Below are positions 34,589 through 44,335 of a stretch of DNA of 64,000 nucleotides, in pieces. The stretch lies in assembly GCA_947586185.1 (NCBI GenBank), contig CANPXN010000007.1:19532-83531 (forward strand). Reading direction: 5' to 3'. Under the pieces are notes generated by a model. That model was not told where the DNA came from. It saw nothing but the letters and a program-made list of their open reading frames with translations, and made no database searches. This DNA is from an uncultured Clostridia bacterium (GTDB lineage Bacteria; Bacillota; Clostridia; Oscillospirales; Ruminococcaceae). Positions within the stretch are counted from its first letter, which is position 1. Each line of letters begins with the position of its first letter. Both the position numbers and the translations under genes were made by a program.

Positions 34589-37054
34589 ATGAGTTATAAG
34601 GAGATTTTAATAGACGGATCAAAAGTCGTCAGTCATACATATAGAGGATTTGGCGCAATAATTGACAATAATTTATCAAAGCTTCTTGTGGATTATAAAT
34701 TAAAGAATCCAGATTCATACAACGAAATAGTTGACTTGCTTTTTAAGAATAGTTACGGAGCATCTCTTTCCCATATAAAAATTAAGCTGAACATGGATTC
34801 CTGTTTTTCTTATGATAATGAGGTAAATGTAAAAGGTATACCTGTATTTATACTTGCAGCAGATGCAAGAAAGGTTAACTCTGGTATCACAGTGGATCTT
34901 ATGCTTTGTGAAAGTACTACTTTACCAAAAGGTGACAGCAGCTATAAAATAATGGCTAAGTGCTATACTTCATTTATAGATATAATTGATGCTATTTATG
35001 ATATATATGGTATAAAGATCAACTATATTAGTATTGGTATAAAATCAATAAAGGATATAGGATATGACTGGATCATATATTTATCTGAAAGGCTTAAACG
35101 TGAGCCTGTGCTCAGATATGATTACTCAGCAATCAAGATGGTTTTATATTCTGATAAAGAGATGTCAGAAGCTTCTGAAAAAATGCTTAATAGCATACAA
35201 TTAAGAAATTCAATTGACATATTGGATATTAATATGATATGTATAAATGAGGATATAAAAACTCTTAATGAAAAATTTGATAAAGAAATTTGGTATCATG
35301 AATGCAGCGGAAAGGATACAGGTTATGATTCATGCGAGTATGAAACGGATTGCCTTTCATCTTCTATAAATGAAATAGCAAAAAGCTGCCGTATCGGTAA
35401 TGCTTCTATGTATGAATTTAAAAATGCAATTGTGGCAAACTATGACTGTAAAGCTTATCAGAGAAAGTGCTTTATTAACGCAGAAAAACCATGGTCTGGA
35501 TATTATACTATTGAATCGTGCCTTTTCAGTACAGCACATCTTTCTCATTTTATAAAATCCGATTGGAAATATGTAAACACTGCCTGTGATAAAGTCGCAG
35601 CTTTTATATCAGAAGAGGGGGATTATACTTTAATCTTTACAAATAAAAGCAATGAACATGAAAAATACCGTATATATGTAAAAAATACAGAAAAGTCTGA
35701 TAATTATGTTTACTGTGTGGAAACAAGAGGTCCTGAACACGGAGAAGCATACAATTCAAAGTGGTTTGATGTTATTAATAAAATAATTCCTGCTAAGGAT
35801 GAAGACAGGAATTTCTATGATATAACAATAAAGGCTCATTCTATACTGACATGCACCACTCTTGATGTTACACATGTAAATGGAATTAATGCTGTATCTG
35901 AGTGTAAAAAATCTGATACATTTCTGGAGCTTCCTTATTATGAAAAGCTGGCTTATTCAGAGGAGACCTTCAAAAAGCATAGAAATTTACCGTTATATAT
36001 GTTGTCAGTGAATGATGCTTTTGAAGCTGTAAAGGAAAATGAAAAATATATTTTGCAACAAAAGCTCATTTCATGTAAATCAAATGAAATTTATTCATCA
36101 TTGATCTTTGGTGACGATTCATGGTCTGATTATTGCGTATGCGCTGATATAAAATTTTCCGAATATTCCGATGATAATTATGCTGGAATCGGATTACGAT
36201 GCAATACAATTACAGCATCTGAAAATTCTTTAATATATGGCTTTAAGCTTATGCTGAGCTCGTTGGGTAAATGGCAATTTATCTATATGAACGATATTAT
36301 CAATGAGGGCAATTCCGATATTTTAGAATGGAATAAGGTTCAACTGTACGCAAAGGGTAATAAAATATTATCTAAAGTAAATAATATAGATGTTTATGAA
36401 TATGAAGTGGATATTCCGATGCATGTTTCAGGACGTGTAGCGCTCTTTAGTTCTATGCATAAAAATTGCTTTTGCAACATCGATGCTATGCCTTTGTCCG
36501 GCAAGTCATCCTATGTAAAAAGAGTATGTTGTCTTGCTGATTCATTTGTATACACAGGGAGCTGGATAAAAAATGAAGCCAGGGGAGTTGTGCTTCATGA
36601 TAATGTAAATAAATCTTCTGAAACTTCATTTTCTTTTTCTTTTTTTGGTACAGGATTTGCATTTACTGGTGAAGCTTACGACTTGAAAATAAAGTTGGAA
36701 GTTGACGGTAAAATTGAAGCAGCAGGTATGTCTATTGATCACTGTGGTTTTGATCAGGCATTTTATTATCAATATGACCTTGAAAATACAGAACATATTG
36801 TTAACGTTACTATACAGTCCGGCTCACTTACGCTTCACAGTGCTGAGGTTATTTCTGAGTCTAATGATTTAAAAACAGTGGCTAAATACAAAGACGATCA
36901 AAAATCGAATGGCAAATTAATATCTGACAGCGGAAAAAGCAAGAAAGTTAAAAAAAGTACATTGTTTATTGGAGCCGGACTTGCTGCTGCGGGCGCTGGC
37001 CTTGTGATAGCATCAAAAATAATGAGAAAATTTTCGAAAAAGCTGGACAAATAG
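34589..37054 (+). CDS. GH59 (galactocerebrosidase)-like protein, intracellular, tail-anchored, probably lacking the acid/base residue
   Basis: An 821-residue protein whose N-terminal part follows the galactocerebrosidase family: a GFGAI...LLVDY...FKNSYGASLSHIKIKL block at residues 20-72 and EKPWSGYYTIESCLFSTAHLSHF near residue 298, which parallels the QEPWSGHYVVxSPIWVxAHTTQF block of GALC. A LamG-like region (about 500-640) matches the GALC C-terminal lectin domain. Where GALC has the acid/base motif WNE, this protein reads GIKS; the nucleophile region reads IWYHECSG, keeping a glutamate. There is no signal peptide; a hydrophobic segment at about 789-808 is followed by a basic tail. Function unknown. 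Confidence 0.7.
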   Translation: MSYKEILIDGSKVVSHTYRGFGAIIDNNLSKLLVDYKLKNPDSYNEIVDLLFKNSYGASLSHIKIKLNMDSCFSYDNEVNVKGIPVFILAADARKVNSGITVDLMLCESTTLPKGDSSYKIMAKCYTSFIDIIDAIYDIYGIKINYISIGIKSIKDIGYDWIIYLSERLKREPVLRYDYSAIKMVLYSDKEMSEASEKMLNSIQLRNSIDILDINMICINEDIKTLNEKFDKEIWYHECSGKDTGYDSCEYETDCLSSSINEIAKSCRIGNASMYEFKNAIVANYDCKAYQRKCFINAEKPWSGYYTIESCLFSTAHLSHFIKSDWKYVNTACDKVAAFISEEGDYTLIFTNKSNEHEKYRIYVKNTEKSDNYVYCVETRGPEHGEAYNSKWFDVINKIIPAKDEDRNFYDITIKAHSILTCTTLDVTHVNGINAVSECKKSDTFLELPYYEKLAYSEETFKKHRNLPLYMLSVNDAFEAVKENEKYILQQKLISCKSNEIYSSLIFGDDSWSDYCVCADIKFSEYSDDNYAGIGLRCNTITASENSLIYGFKLMLSSLGKWQFIYMNDIINEGNSDILEWNKVQLYAKGNKILSKVNNIDVYEYEVDIPMHVSGRVALFSSMHKNCFCNIDAMPLSGKSSYVKRVCCLADSFVYTGSWIKNEARGVVLHDNVNKSSETSFSFSFFGTGFAFTGEAYDLKIKLEVDGKIEAAGMSIDHCGFDQAFYYQYDLENTEHIVNVTIQSGSLTLHSAEVISESNDLKTVAKYKDDQKSNGKLISDSGKSKKVKKSTLFIGAGLAAAGAGLVIASKIMRKFSKKLDK

Positions 37055-37072
37055 CAAATAGTGTGATATAAT
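37044..37072 (+). promoter_or_regulatory. SigA-type promoter of the pyr operon
   Basis: TGGACA (37044-37049, inside the end of the upstream gene) and TATAAT (37067-37072), 17-bp spacer. Confidence 0.75.
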
Positions 37073-37084
37073 AATTAACAATAT

Positions 37085-37186
37085 AACCTTTAAGTTGATC
37101 CCGTGAGATTGACAAGGTATGCTTCATGGATAGCTATAGCTATAATCATATCGCTTATCTGTCAATTGACAGGTAAGCGTTTTTTG
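37085..37186 (+). promoter_or_regulatory. PyrR-binding attenuator
   Basis: CCTTTAAGTTGATCCCGTGAGATTGACAAGG (37087-37117) has the conserved PyrR-binding hairpin pattern (ATCCnGnGAG loop). A terminator CGCTTATCTGTC / GACAGGTAAGCG plus a T6 run lies at 37152-37186, and the central sequence can form the alternative antiterminator. UMP-bound PyrR would favour termination before pyrR. Confidence 0.88.
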
Positions 37187-37201
37187 TTATGAGGTGATTT
37201 T

Positions 37202-37729
37202 TTGGAGCAAAAAACAATAATTATGGATGAAAGCGCTATGAAACGTGCCATAGCAAGAATTACTTATGAAATACTTGAGAGAAACAAAGGTGCGGAAAAT
37301 CTTTGTATTGTTGGCGTGTATTCAAGAGGTGTAGCTCTTTCAAATAGGATCTCTGAAAAGATACTTGAACTTGAAAATATTAAGGTTAGTTGCGGAGCTC
37401 TGGATATTACTCCTTATAGAGATGATATGAAACCCGTTTCAGGTGAAAACAGAACTACTATTGACTTTGATATTAAAGACAAGAATGTTGTAATAGTTGA
37501 TGACGTTATATATACCGGTCGAAGCACAAGAGCTGCAATAGATGCTCTTATTGAGAGGGGACGTCCTAAATCAATTCAGCTTGCGGTGCTTATTGACAGA
37601 GGACATCGAGAACTTCCGATACGTCCGGATTATATAGGGAAGAATCTTCCCACGTCAAGAAATGAAAAGGTCAAGGTTTCAGTAAGTGAAATTGACGGAG
37701 CCGATTTTGTTGCAATTTTCAGTGATTAA
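37202..37729 (+). CDS. pyrR: Bifunctional pyr operon regulator / uracil phosphoribosyltransferase
   Basis: PyrR binds the leader RNA in response to UMP and has weak UPRTase activity. The PRPP loop VVIVDDVIYTGRSTRAAIDAL is near residue 97, and SIQLAVLIDRGHRELPIRPDYIGKN is close to the Bacillus protein. The TTG start at 37202 is supported by GAGGTGA five bases upstream and by full N-terminal agreement with known PyrR (EQKTIIMDESAMKRA). The gene is autoregulated through the attenuator just upstream. Confidence 0.96.
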   Translation: MEQKTIIMDESAMKRAIARITYEILERNKGAENLCIVGVYSRGVALSNRISEKILELENIKVSCGALDITPYRDDMKPVSGENRTTIDFDIKDKNVVIVDDVIYTGRSTRAAIDALIERGRPKSIQLAVLIDRGHRELPIRPDYIGKNLPTSRNEKVKVSVSEIDGADFVAIFSD

Positions 37730-37741
37730 CAGGAGGAATTT

Positions 37742-39010
37742 ATGAGTTCGCTTCTTTTGAAAAATGTCAGAGCTGTTGACATTGGTATGGATACTGTTTG
37801 TGATATTATGATCGAAAACAGTCATATTAAAAAAATTGATACAAATGTAGAATGTGAGGCAGGGAAAGTAATTGACTGTACCGGACTCACTGCTGTGCCT
37901 GCATTGTTTGATATGCATGTCCATTTAAGGGATCCGGGATATACTTACAAGGAAGATATAATTACCGGAACAAGAGCTGCTCTTGCCGGAGGCTTTACGG
38001 CAGTTGCCTGTATGCCTAATACAAATCCGCCTGTGGATAATGTGGAAACTGTCAACTATATCTGCACTAAATCTAAAAATACAGGTGTAAAGGTTTATCC
38101 TGTAGGATGTATCACTGTTGGTATGGAAGGTCAGAAGCTTTGCGATTATAGCCTTTTGAAAAAGGCTGGCATTGCTGCTGTTTCCGACGACGGAAGACCT
38201 GTTGAAAACAGCGAGCTTATGGAGCAGGCAATGATCAATGCGTTTAATAAAGGGCTGCCTGTTATTTCTCATTGTGAAGACCTTGCTATAATAAACGGCG
38301 GTAAAATAAATAAGGGCAAAATTTCACAAATGCTTGACGTGCCAGGTATGGACAGAGCATCAGAAGACAGCATAACTCAAAGAGAGATTTTGCTTGCAGA
38401 AAAAACAAATACAAGAATCCACATTGCTCACGTAAGCACCGAGGGAAGCGTAGACTTAATCAGGAACGCTAAGGCTCGAGGCGTAAATGTAACCTGTGAA
38501 ACAGCTCCTCATTACTTTATGATGACTGATGAAAAGCTTATTACCCGTGATGCAGATTATCGCATGAATCCTCCTTTGCGTGAGGAATCAGACAGATTGG
38601 CAATAATTGACGGCATATGTGATGGAACAATAGACTGTATAGTTACCGATCATGCGCCACATTCTCCAGAAGAAAAGGAAGACTTTTTAAGCGCTCCAAA
38701 TGGAATTGTAGGTTTGGAAACATCTCTTGCAGCAACTCTTACAGGTCTGTATCATACCGGAAAATTACAGCTTGAAGGTATTGTAAGACTTATGTCTGTA
38801 AAGCCACGTGAAATCCTTGGATTAAAGCCTGAAAAGCTAAAGGAGGGCGCAAGAGCAAATATTACTGTTGTTGATACGGAATACGAATGGGTCGTTGTAC
38901 CTGAAAAGTTCAGGTCAAAAGCTAAAAATACCGCTTTTAAAGGAATGGCTTTAAAAGGAAAGCCGGTTATAACAATATCTAATGGTGAAATAAAATTTAA
39001 GGAAATATAA
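37742..39010 (+). CDS. pyrC: Dihydroorotase
   Basis: PyrC cyclises carbamoyl-aspartate to dihydroorotate. The zinc motif DMHVHLRDPG is near residue 58; further metal histidines are seen in ISHCED, IAHVST and the DHAPHSPEEK motif near residue 300. Length 422 fits the class I (type) clostridial enzyme. AGGAGG precedes the ATG; it is 12 bp after pyrR. Confidence 0.95.
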   Translation: MSSLLLKNVRAVDIGMDTVCDIMIENSHIKKIDTNVECEAGKVIDCTGLTAVPALFDMHVHLRDPGYTYKEDIITGTRAALAGGFTAVACMPNTNPPVDNVETVNYICTKSKNTGVKVYPVGCITVGMEGQKLCDYSLLKKAGIAAVSDDGRPVENSELMEQAMINAFNKGLPVISHCEDLAIINGGKINKGKISQMLDVPGMDRASEDSITQREILLAEKTNTRIHIAHVSTEGSVDLIRNAKARGVNVTCETAPHYFMMTDEKLITRDADYRMNPPLREESDRLAIIDGICDGTIDCIVTDHAPHSPEEKEDFLSAPNGIVGLETSLAATLTGLYHTGKLQLEGIVRLMSVKPREILGLKPEKLKEGARANITVVDTEYEWVVVPEKFRSKAKNTAFKGMALKGKPVITISNGEIKFKEI

Positions 39011-39027
39011 CGAAAGGAAGAAGAAAA

Positions 39028-39945
39028 ATGTCATTTGACAGACTTATTACTAAAATTAAGGAATTAAATAATCCTACTGTTGTAGGTCTTGATCCGAGAT
39101 TTGAATATGTTCCTAAGTTTATTCAGGATAAATTCCTGCTTGAAGATGGCGAAAGCATGAAAGCAGCAGCAAAGGCAATATTCAAGTTCAATCAGTCGAT
39201 TATTGATGAAATATGCGACATAGTGCCAGCCATAAAGCCTCAGGCTGCATACTATGAGATGTACGGTCATTTCGGAATAAAAACTCTCGAAAAAACAATT
39301 CGCTATGCAAAGCTCAAAGGCATGTTTGTCATAACTGACGGAAAAAGAAATGACATAGGCGCAACCATGGACGCATATGCTTCAGCTCACCTTGGAAGTG
39401 TAAGTATCGGTGAAAATAACTGTGAACCTTTCGGAGCTGATGCTCTTACTGTAAACGGTTATCTTGGAACTGACGGAATTAATCCTCTTCTCAAAATATG
39501 TAAGGAGAGTGACAAAGGCATTTTTGTACTGGTAAAGACCTCAAATAAATCAAGCGGAGAACTACAGGACAAGCTTATAGGCGATACACCTGTTTACGCC
39601 TTAATGGGTGATATGTGTGAAGAATGGGGTAAGGATCAGATTGGTCAGTATGGTTATTCTTCTGTCGGCGCTGTTGTTGGAGCTACATATCCTGAGCAGC
39701 TTGCCGAGCTTAGAAAAAGACTTCCGCATACAATGTTCCTTGTGCCGGGATACGGCGCTCAGGGAGGGGGCGCTCAGGGCGTCGCTGCTGCATTTGACAA
39801 AAACGGTCTTGGAGCAATAGTTAATTCGTCAAGAGCTATAATGTGTGCGTATAAAAATGAGGGATGCCCTGAAACTGATTTTGCAAAGGCAGCTCGCCGT
39901 GAAGCAATCAGAATGAGGGATGATATCACCTCATATATAAAATAA
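39028..39945 (+). CDS. pyrF: Orotidine 5'-phosphate decarboxylase (long subfamily)
   Basis: PyrF decarboxylates OMP to UMP. GLDPRFEYVPKF near residue 19 and VITDGKRNDIGATMDAYA near residue 100, with the catalytic D-K-D, identify the about 300-residue subfamily 2 found in clostridia and mycobacteria. LVPGYGAQGGG near the C-terminus binds the phosphate. GAAAGGAAG precedes the ATG, 17 bp after pyrC. Confidence 0.95.
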   Translation: MSFDRLITKIKELNNPTVVGLDPRFEYVPKFIQDKFLLEDGESMKAAAKAIFKFNQSIIDEICDIVPAIKPQAAYYEMYGHFGIKTLEKTIRYAKLKGMFVITDGKRNDIGATMDAYASAHLGSVSIGENNCEPFGADALTVNGYLGTDGINPLLKICKESDKGIFVLVKTSNKSSGELQDKLIGDTPVYALMGDMCEEWGKDQIGQYGYSSVGAVVGATYPEQLAELRKRLPHTMFLVPGYGAQGGGAQGVAAAFDKNGLGAIVNSSRAIMCAYKNEGCPETDFAKAARREAIRMRDDITSYIK

Positions 39946-39978
39946 ATATCCATGTTTTTCTGTGAAAGGAATGGTAAA

Positions 39979-41085
39979 ATGTCACTATTTAATCAAAGTG
40001 AAAAAGCATATCTGCTTTTAGCTGATGGTACTGTCCTTGAAGGCCGCAGCTTTGGTCAAAAGGGTACTGTAATTGGTGAAGTTGTATTTACAACCGGTCT
40101 TACCGGCTATCAGGAAACTCTGACCGATCCGAGTTATTATGGTCAGATCGTTACCCAAACATTTCCTCTTATAGGAAATTATGGCGTTAATAATGAAGAT
40201 TTTGAATCAGATAAGTCCTATGTAAGCGGCTATATTGTAAGAGAGTGGTGCAATACTCCTTCAAATTTCCGCTCTCAGGGTAATATTAATGATTTTCTTG
40301 TAAGTCAGAATATAATCGGTATTCATTCTATTGACACCAGAAGTCTTACAAGAAAAATCCGTGAATACGGTGTTATGAACGGAGCTATTACGACTGAGGA
40401 TGTCTTTGATAAAAAAGATGAGCTTTTAAATCAGATAAAAGCTTATACAATAAAAAACGCTGTAAAATCAGTTACCGGCACAGAAAATCGTGTTTATGGA
40501 AGCGAAGGTTCAAAATACAAGGTCGTATTATTTGACTTCGGATATAAAAGAAACATTAGAAACGAGCTTGTTAATCGAGGATGCGAGGTAACTGTTGTTC
40601 CGGCAGATACTACTGCTGAGCAGGTAAAAGCAATGGCTCCTAATGGAATCATGTTTTCAAACGGTCCTGGAGATCCAACTGAAAATACAGATGTGATTGG
40701 TAACATCAAGGAAATTGCAAAGCTTGGAATACCTATATTCGGCATATGCCTCGGACATCAGCTTATGGCGCTTGCTCACGGCGGAAGAACGGAAAAGCTG
40801 AAATACGGACACCGTGGAGCTAACCAGCCTGTCATTGACCTTGCTACTGATAAGACTTATGTAACAAGTCAGAATCATGGCTATGCAGTAGTTGGCGACA
40901 GTATTGACAGCAGCATTGGTACAGTTTCACATATAAATGCAAATGATAAGACATGCGAGGGTATAAGGTATAAGAATATTAATGCATTTACAGTTCAGTT
41001 CCATCCGGAAGCTCACGGCGGACCGCAGGATACTGATTACTTATTCGATGAATTTATAAAGAACATGGAAAAGGAGATGCAGTAA
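39979..41085 (+). CDS. carA: Carbamoyl-phosphate synthase, glutamine amidotransferase subunit
   Basis: CarA hydrolyses glutamine and passes ammonia to CarB. The N-terminal domain has TGLTGYQETLTDPSYYGQIV, and the class I amidotransferase domain has the catalytic cysteine in GICLGHQLMALA near residue 260 and the histidine-glutamate pair in QFHPEAHGGP. The ATG at 39979 follows GAAAGGA; the track start at 39952 adds residues before the ribosome site. carB begins two bases after the stop. Confidence 0.96.
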   Translation: MSLFNQSEKAYLLLADGTVLEGRSFGQKGTVIGEVVFTTGLTGYQETLTDPSYYGQIVTQTFPLIGNYGVNNEDFESDKSYVSGYIVREWCNTPSNFRSQGNINDFLVSQNIIGIHSIDTRSLTRKIREYGVMNGAITTEDVFDKKDELLNQIKAYTIKNAVKSVTGTENRVYGSEGSKYKVVLFDFGYKRNIRNELVNRGCEVTVVPADTTAEQVKAMAPNGIMFSNGPGDPTENTDVIGNIKEIAKLGIPIFGICLGHQLMALAHGGRTEKLKYGHRGANQPVIDLATDKTYVTSQNHGYAVVGDSIDSSIGTVSHINANDKTCEGIRYKNINAFTVQFHPEAHGGPQDTDYLFDEFIKNMEKEMQ

Positions 41086-41086
41086 C

Positions 41087-44000
41087 ATGCCACTAAGACA
41101 GGATATAAAAAAGGTGCTTGTAATAGGCTCTGGTCCTATAATAATCGGTCAGGCAGCTGAATTTGACTATGCTGGAACTCAGGCATGCCGTGCTTTGAAG
41201 CAGGAGGGTCTTGAGGTTGTTCTTATAAATTCAAATCCTGCTACAATTATGACTGATAAGGCCATGGCTGATAAAATTTATATTGAGCCTCTTACCCTTG
41301 ATGTTGTTAAGCGAATTATAAAAATCGAAAAACCTGACAGTCTTTTGTCAACTCTTGGAGGACAGACAGGTCTTACCCTTTCAATGCAGCTTGCTGAGGA
41401 AGGATTTCTTGAAGAAAATAACGTGAAGCTGCTTGGAGCAAATCCTGAAACAATTCATAAGGCAGAAGATAGACAGGCATTTAAGGATACAATGGAAAGT
41501 ATAGGCGAACCATGCATACCGTCAAAGGTTGTTGAAACTATTGACGATGCTGTAGACTTTGCAGGAGTTATTGATTATCCTGTTATTGTAAGGCCTGCAT
41601 TTACCCTCGGAGGCACAGGAGGCGGTATTGCAAATAATGAAGCCGAGCTTCGTGATATTGCTAAAAATGGTCTGAGGCTTTCTCCTATTACACAGGTACT
41701 TATCGAGAAGTGTATAAGCGGCTGGAAAGAAATTGAGTTTGAAGTTATCCGTGACAGAAAAGACAATGTTATTACAGTTTGTTCAATGGAAAACTTTGAC
41801 CCTGTTGGTATTCATACCGGTGATAGTATTGTTATAGCTCCGGCTGTAACTCTTACTGACCGTGAATATCAGATGCTGAGAACGGCATCACTGAATATTA
41901 TTTCCGAGCTCAAGGTTGAGGGTGGATGTAACTGTCAGTTTGCACTGCACCCAACAAGTATGGAATACGCTGTAATCGAGGTAAATCCACGTGTATCACG
42001 TTCTTCGGCGCTTGCTTCAAAGGCAACAGGTTATCCTATAGCAAAGGTTGCTACAAAAATTGCAATTGGATATACTCTTGATGAAATTATAAATCAGGTA
42101 ACCGGAAAAACATTTGCATGCTTTGAACCGGCTCTTGATTACTGCGTTGTAAAATTTCCTAAATGGGCTTTTGATAAGTTTGTTTATGCAAAACGTACAT
42201 TGGGTACACAAATGAAAGCAACCGGTGAAGTAATGGCGATCGGTACAAGCTTCGAGCAGGCAATCATGAAAGCTGTTCGTTCTACAGAGCTTGGTGTTGA
42301 CTCAATGAATATGAAGAAAATGGATAGCATTCCTACAGAAGAACTGCTTCAGAAAATTACAAAGGCAGATGACGAAAGAGCATTTCAGGTATATGAGCTT
42401 TTAAAGAGAGATATAACTCCTGAAAAAATTCATGAGCTTACAATGATCGATATATGGTTCCTTGAAAAGCTTAATAATCTTGTAAAGCTTGAGAAATGGC
42501 TTGCAGAAGGCGAATTGACCGAGGATAAGTATCTAACAGCGAAACAATACGGCTATCTTGACAGTACCATTGAGCGTATTTCCAGTCAAAAGTGTCCTAT
42601 GCGTAAAAGAGCTGTTTATAAAATGGTTGATACATGCGCAGGTGAGTTCAAAGCTGAAACTCCGTATTTTTATTCTACATTTGATGAAGAAAACGAAGCT
42701 AAACAGTTTATAGAAAGAACAGATAAGGGAAAAAAGAAAGTAATAGTTTTTGGTTCCGGTCCGATAAGAATTGGCCAGGGTATAGAATTTGACTATTGCT
42801 CTGTTCATTGTGTATGGACTCTTAAAGAAGAGGGTTATGAAGCTGTAATATGCAATAATAATCCTGAAACAGTTTCAACAGACTTTGACACAGGTGACCG
42901 ACTTTATTTTGACCCTCTGACTAAAGAAGATGTTGAATCAATTATTGAAACTGAACAGCCATACGGTGTTGTTGTACAGTTCGGCGGTCAGACTGCTATT
43001 AAACTTACACGTCATTTGGCAGACATGGGAGTAAACATACTTGGTACATCAGCAGACAGTATTGATGCTGCTGAGGATAGAGAACGTTTTGATGAGCTTC
43101 TTGAAAAATGCAATATACCACGCCCTGAGGGCTTTACTGTTATGACAACTGAGGAAGCAGTGGAGGTAGCTGACAAGCTCGGATATCCTGTATTGCTTCG
43201 TCCATCCTATGTTCTTGGTGGTCAGAATATGATTATTGCACATTCTGAAAAGGACGTAGTAGAATATATGGGCATCATTACTCGTACTATGATTGAAAAT
43301 CCTGTTCTTATTGATAAATATATGATGGGAACAGAAGTAGAAGTTGACGCAATATGCGATGGAAATGACTTCCTTATCCCTGGCATAATGGAGCATATTG
43401 AACGTGCAGGTGTTCACTCAGGAGATTCAATTTCTGTTTATCCGGCTCAGACTCTTTCCCAGCGCATAGTTGATACTATAATTGATTATACTAAAAAACT
43501 TGCATTTGAGCTTAAAGTGGTAGGACTTGTGAATATCCAATATGTTGTTTATAATAATGAAGTTTATGTAATTGAAGTTAACCCTCGTTCATCAAGAACA
43601 GTACCATATATTAGTAAAGTAACAGGTATACCAATGGTTGATCTTGCAACTAAAATCATGCTTGGTTCAACATTAAAAGAGCTTGGATATGAAAGTGGAC
43701 TATATAAAAAGAGTAATTATGTAGCAGTAAAGGTACCTGTATTCAGCTTTGAAAAGCTCCAGGATGTTGACACGATGCTTGGTCCTGAAATGAAATCAAC
43801 AGGTGAATGCCTTGGTATTGCTCATAACTTTGAGGATGCACTGCTGAAAGGACTTATTGCTGCCGGCTATGACCTGAAAAAAGAAGGCGGAGTACTTATT
43901 TCTGTAAGGGATACCGATAAGCAGGAAATAATTTCGATTGCAGATAAATTTGCACAAATGGGATTTGAGCTTTACGGAACAAGCGGTACAGCAAGTGTCC

Positions 44001-44278
44001 TCAATAGAAATATGATTGCAACAAATCTTGTAAGAAAAATTTCTGATGACGAACCTAATGTATTAACTTTACTTGAAAGCGGTAAAATACATTATGTAAT
44101 ATCCACATCAGCAAAGGGCAGACTTCCTGCTCGCGACAGTGTAAAAATGAGACGTAAATCAGTTGAACGTTCAATATGCAGTCTTACAGCTATTGATACT
44201 GCAAGGGCATTGGCAAATGTGCTTATGTCAAACCGTTCAATTGATGATGTTGAAATGGTTGATATTACAAAGATCTAA
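41087..44278 (+). CDS. carB: Carbamoyl-phosphate synthase, large subunit
   Basis: CarB makes carbamoyl phosphate from ammonia, bicarbonate and two ATP. The 1063-residue protein shows the internal duplication of two ATP-grasp halves, each starting with a GSGPIxIGQ(A/G)xEFDY motif (residues 11 and about 565), and the C-terminal MGS-like allosteric domain (ADKFAQMGFELYGTSGTA near 945). It continues directly from carA. Confidence 0.97.
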   Translation: MPLRQDIKKVLVIGSGPIIIGQAAEFDYAGTQACRALKQEGLEVVLINSNPATIMTDKAMADKIYIEPLTLDVVKRIIKIEKPDSLLSTLGGQTGLTLSMQLAEEGFLEENNVKLLGANPETIHKAEDRQAFKDTMESIGEPCIPSKVVETIDDAVDFAGVIDYPVIVRPAFTLGGTGGGIANNEAELRDIAKNGLRLSPITQVLIEKCISGWKEIEFEVIRDRKDNVITVCSMENFDPVGIHTGDSIVIAPAVTLTDREYQMLRTASLNIISELKVEGGCNCQFALHPTSMEYAVIEVNPRVSRSSALASKATGYPIAKVATKIAIGYTLDEIINQVTGKTFACFEPALDYCVVKFPKWAFDKFVYAKRTLGTQMKATGEVMAIGTSFEQAIMKAVRSTELGVDSMNMKKMDSIPTEELLQKITKADDERAFQVYELLKRDITPEKIHELTMIDIWFLEKLNNLVKLEKWLAEGELTEDKYLTAKQYGYLDSTIERISSQKCPMRKRAVYKMVDTCAGEFKAETPYFYSTFDEENEAKQFIERTDKGKKKVIVFGSGPIRIGQGIEFDYCSVHCVWTLKEEGYEAVICNNNPETVSTDFDTGDRLYFDPLTKEDVESIIETEQPYGVVVQFGGQTAIKLTRHLADMGVNILGTSADSIDAAEDRERFDELLEKCNIPRPEGFTVMTTEEAVEVADKLGYPVLLRPSYVLGGQNMIIAHSEKDVVEYMGIITRTMIENPVLIDKYMMGTEVEVDAICDGNDFLIPGIMEHIERAGVHSGDSISVYPAQTLSQRIVDTIIDYTKKLAFELKVVGLVNIQYVVYNNEVYVIEVNPRSSRTVPYISKVTGIPMVDLATKIMLGSTLKELGYESGLYKKSNYVAVKVPVFSFEKLQDVDTMLGPEMKSTGECLGIAHNFEDALLKGLIAAGYDLKKEGGVLISVRDTDKQEIISIADKFAQMGFELYGTSGTASVLNRNMIATNLVRKISDDEPNVLTLLESGKIHYVISTSAKGRLPARDSVKMRRKSVERSICSLTAIDTARALANVLMSNRSIDDVEMVDITKI

Positions 44279-44282
44279 TATT

Positions 44283-44312
44283 TATGGGCGGATCAGTTTC
44301 CGCCCATGTTTC
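44283..44312 (+). other. Hairpin between carB and pyrK
   Basis: ATGGGCGGA pairs with TCCGCCCAT (with small loop CAGTT) but only a weak T-rich stretch follows. It may be a processing or partial attenuation site rather than a full terminator, since pyrK and pyrD clearly belong to the same operon. Confidence 0.45.
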
Positions 44313-44335
44313 TATAAAATATGAAAGGAATTACA

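Noticed and set aside
44283-44312. Full transcription terminator inside the pyr operon
   Set aside because: No sufficient T-run follows, and pyrK/pyrD belong functionally to the same operon; kept only as a hairpin.
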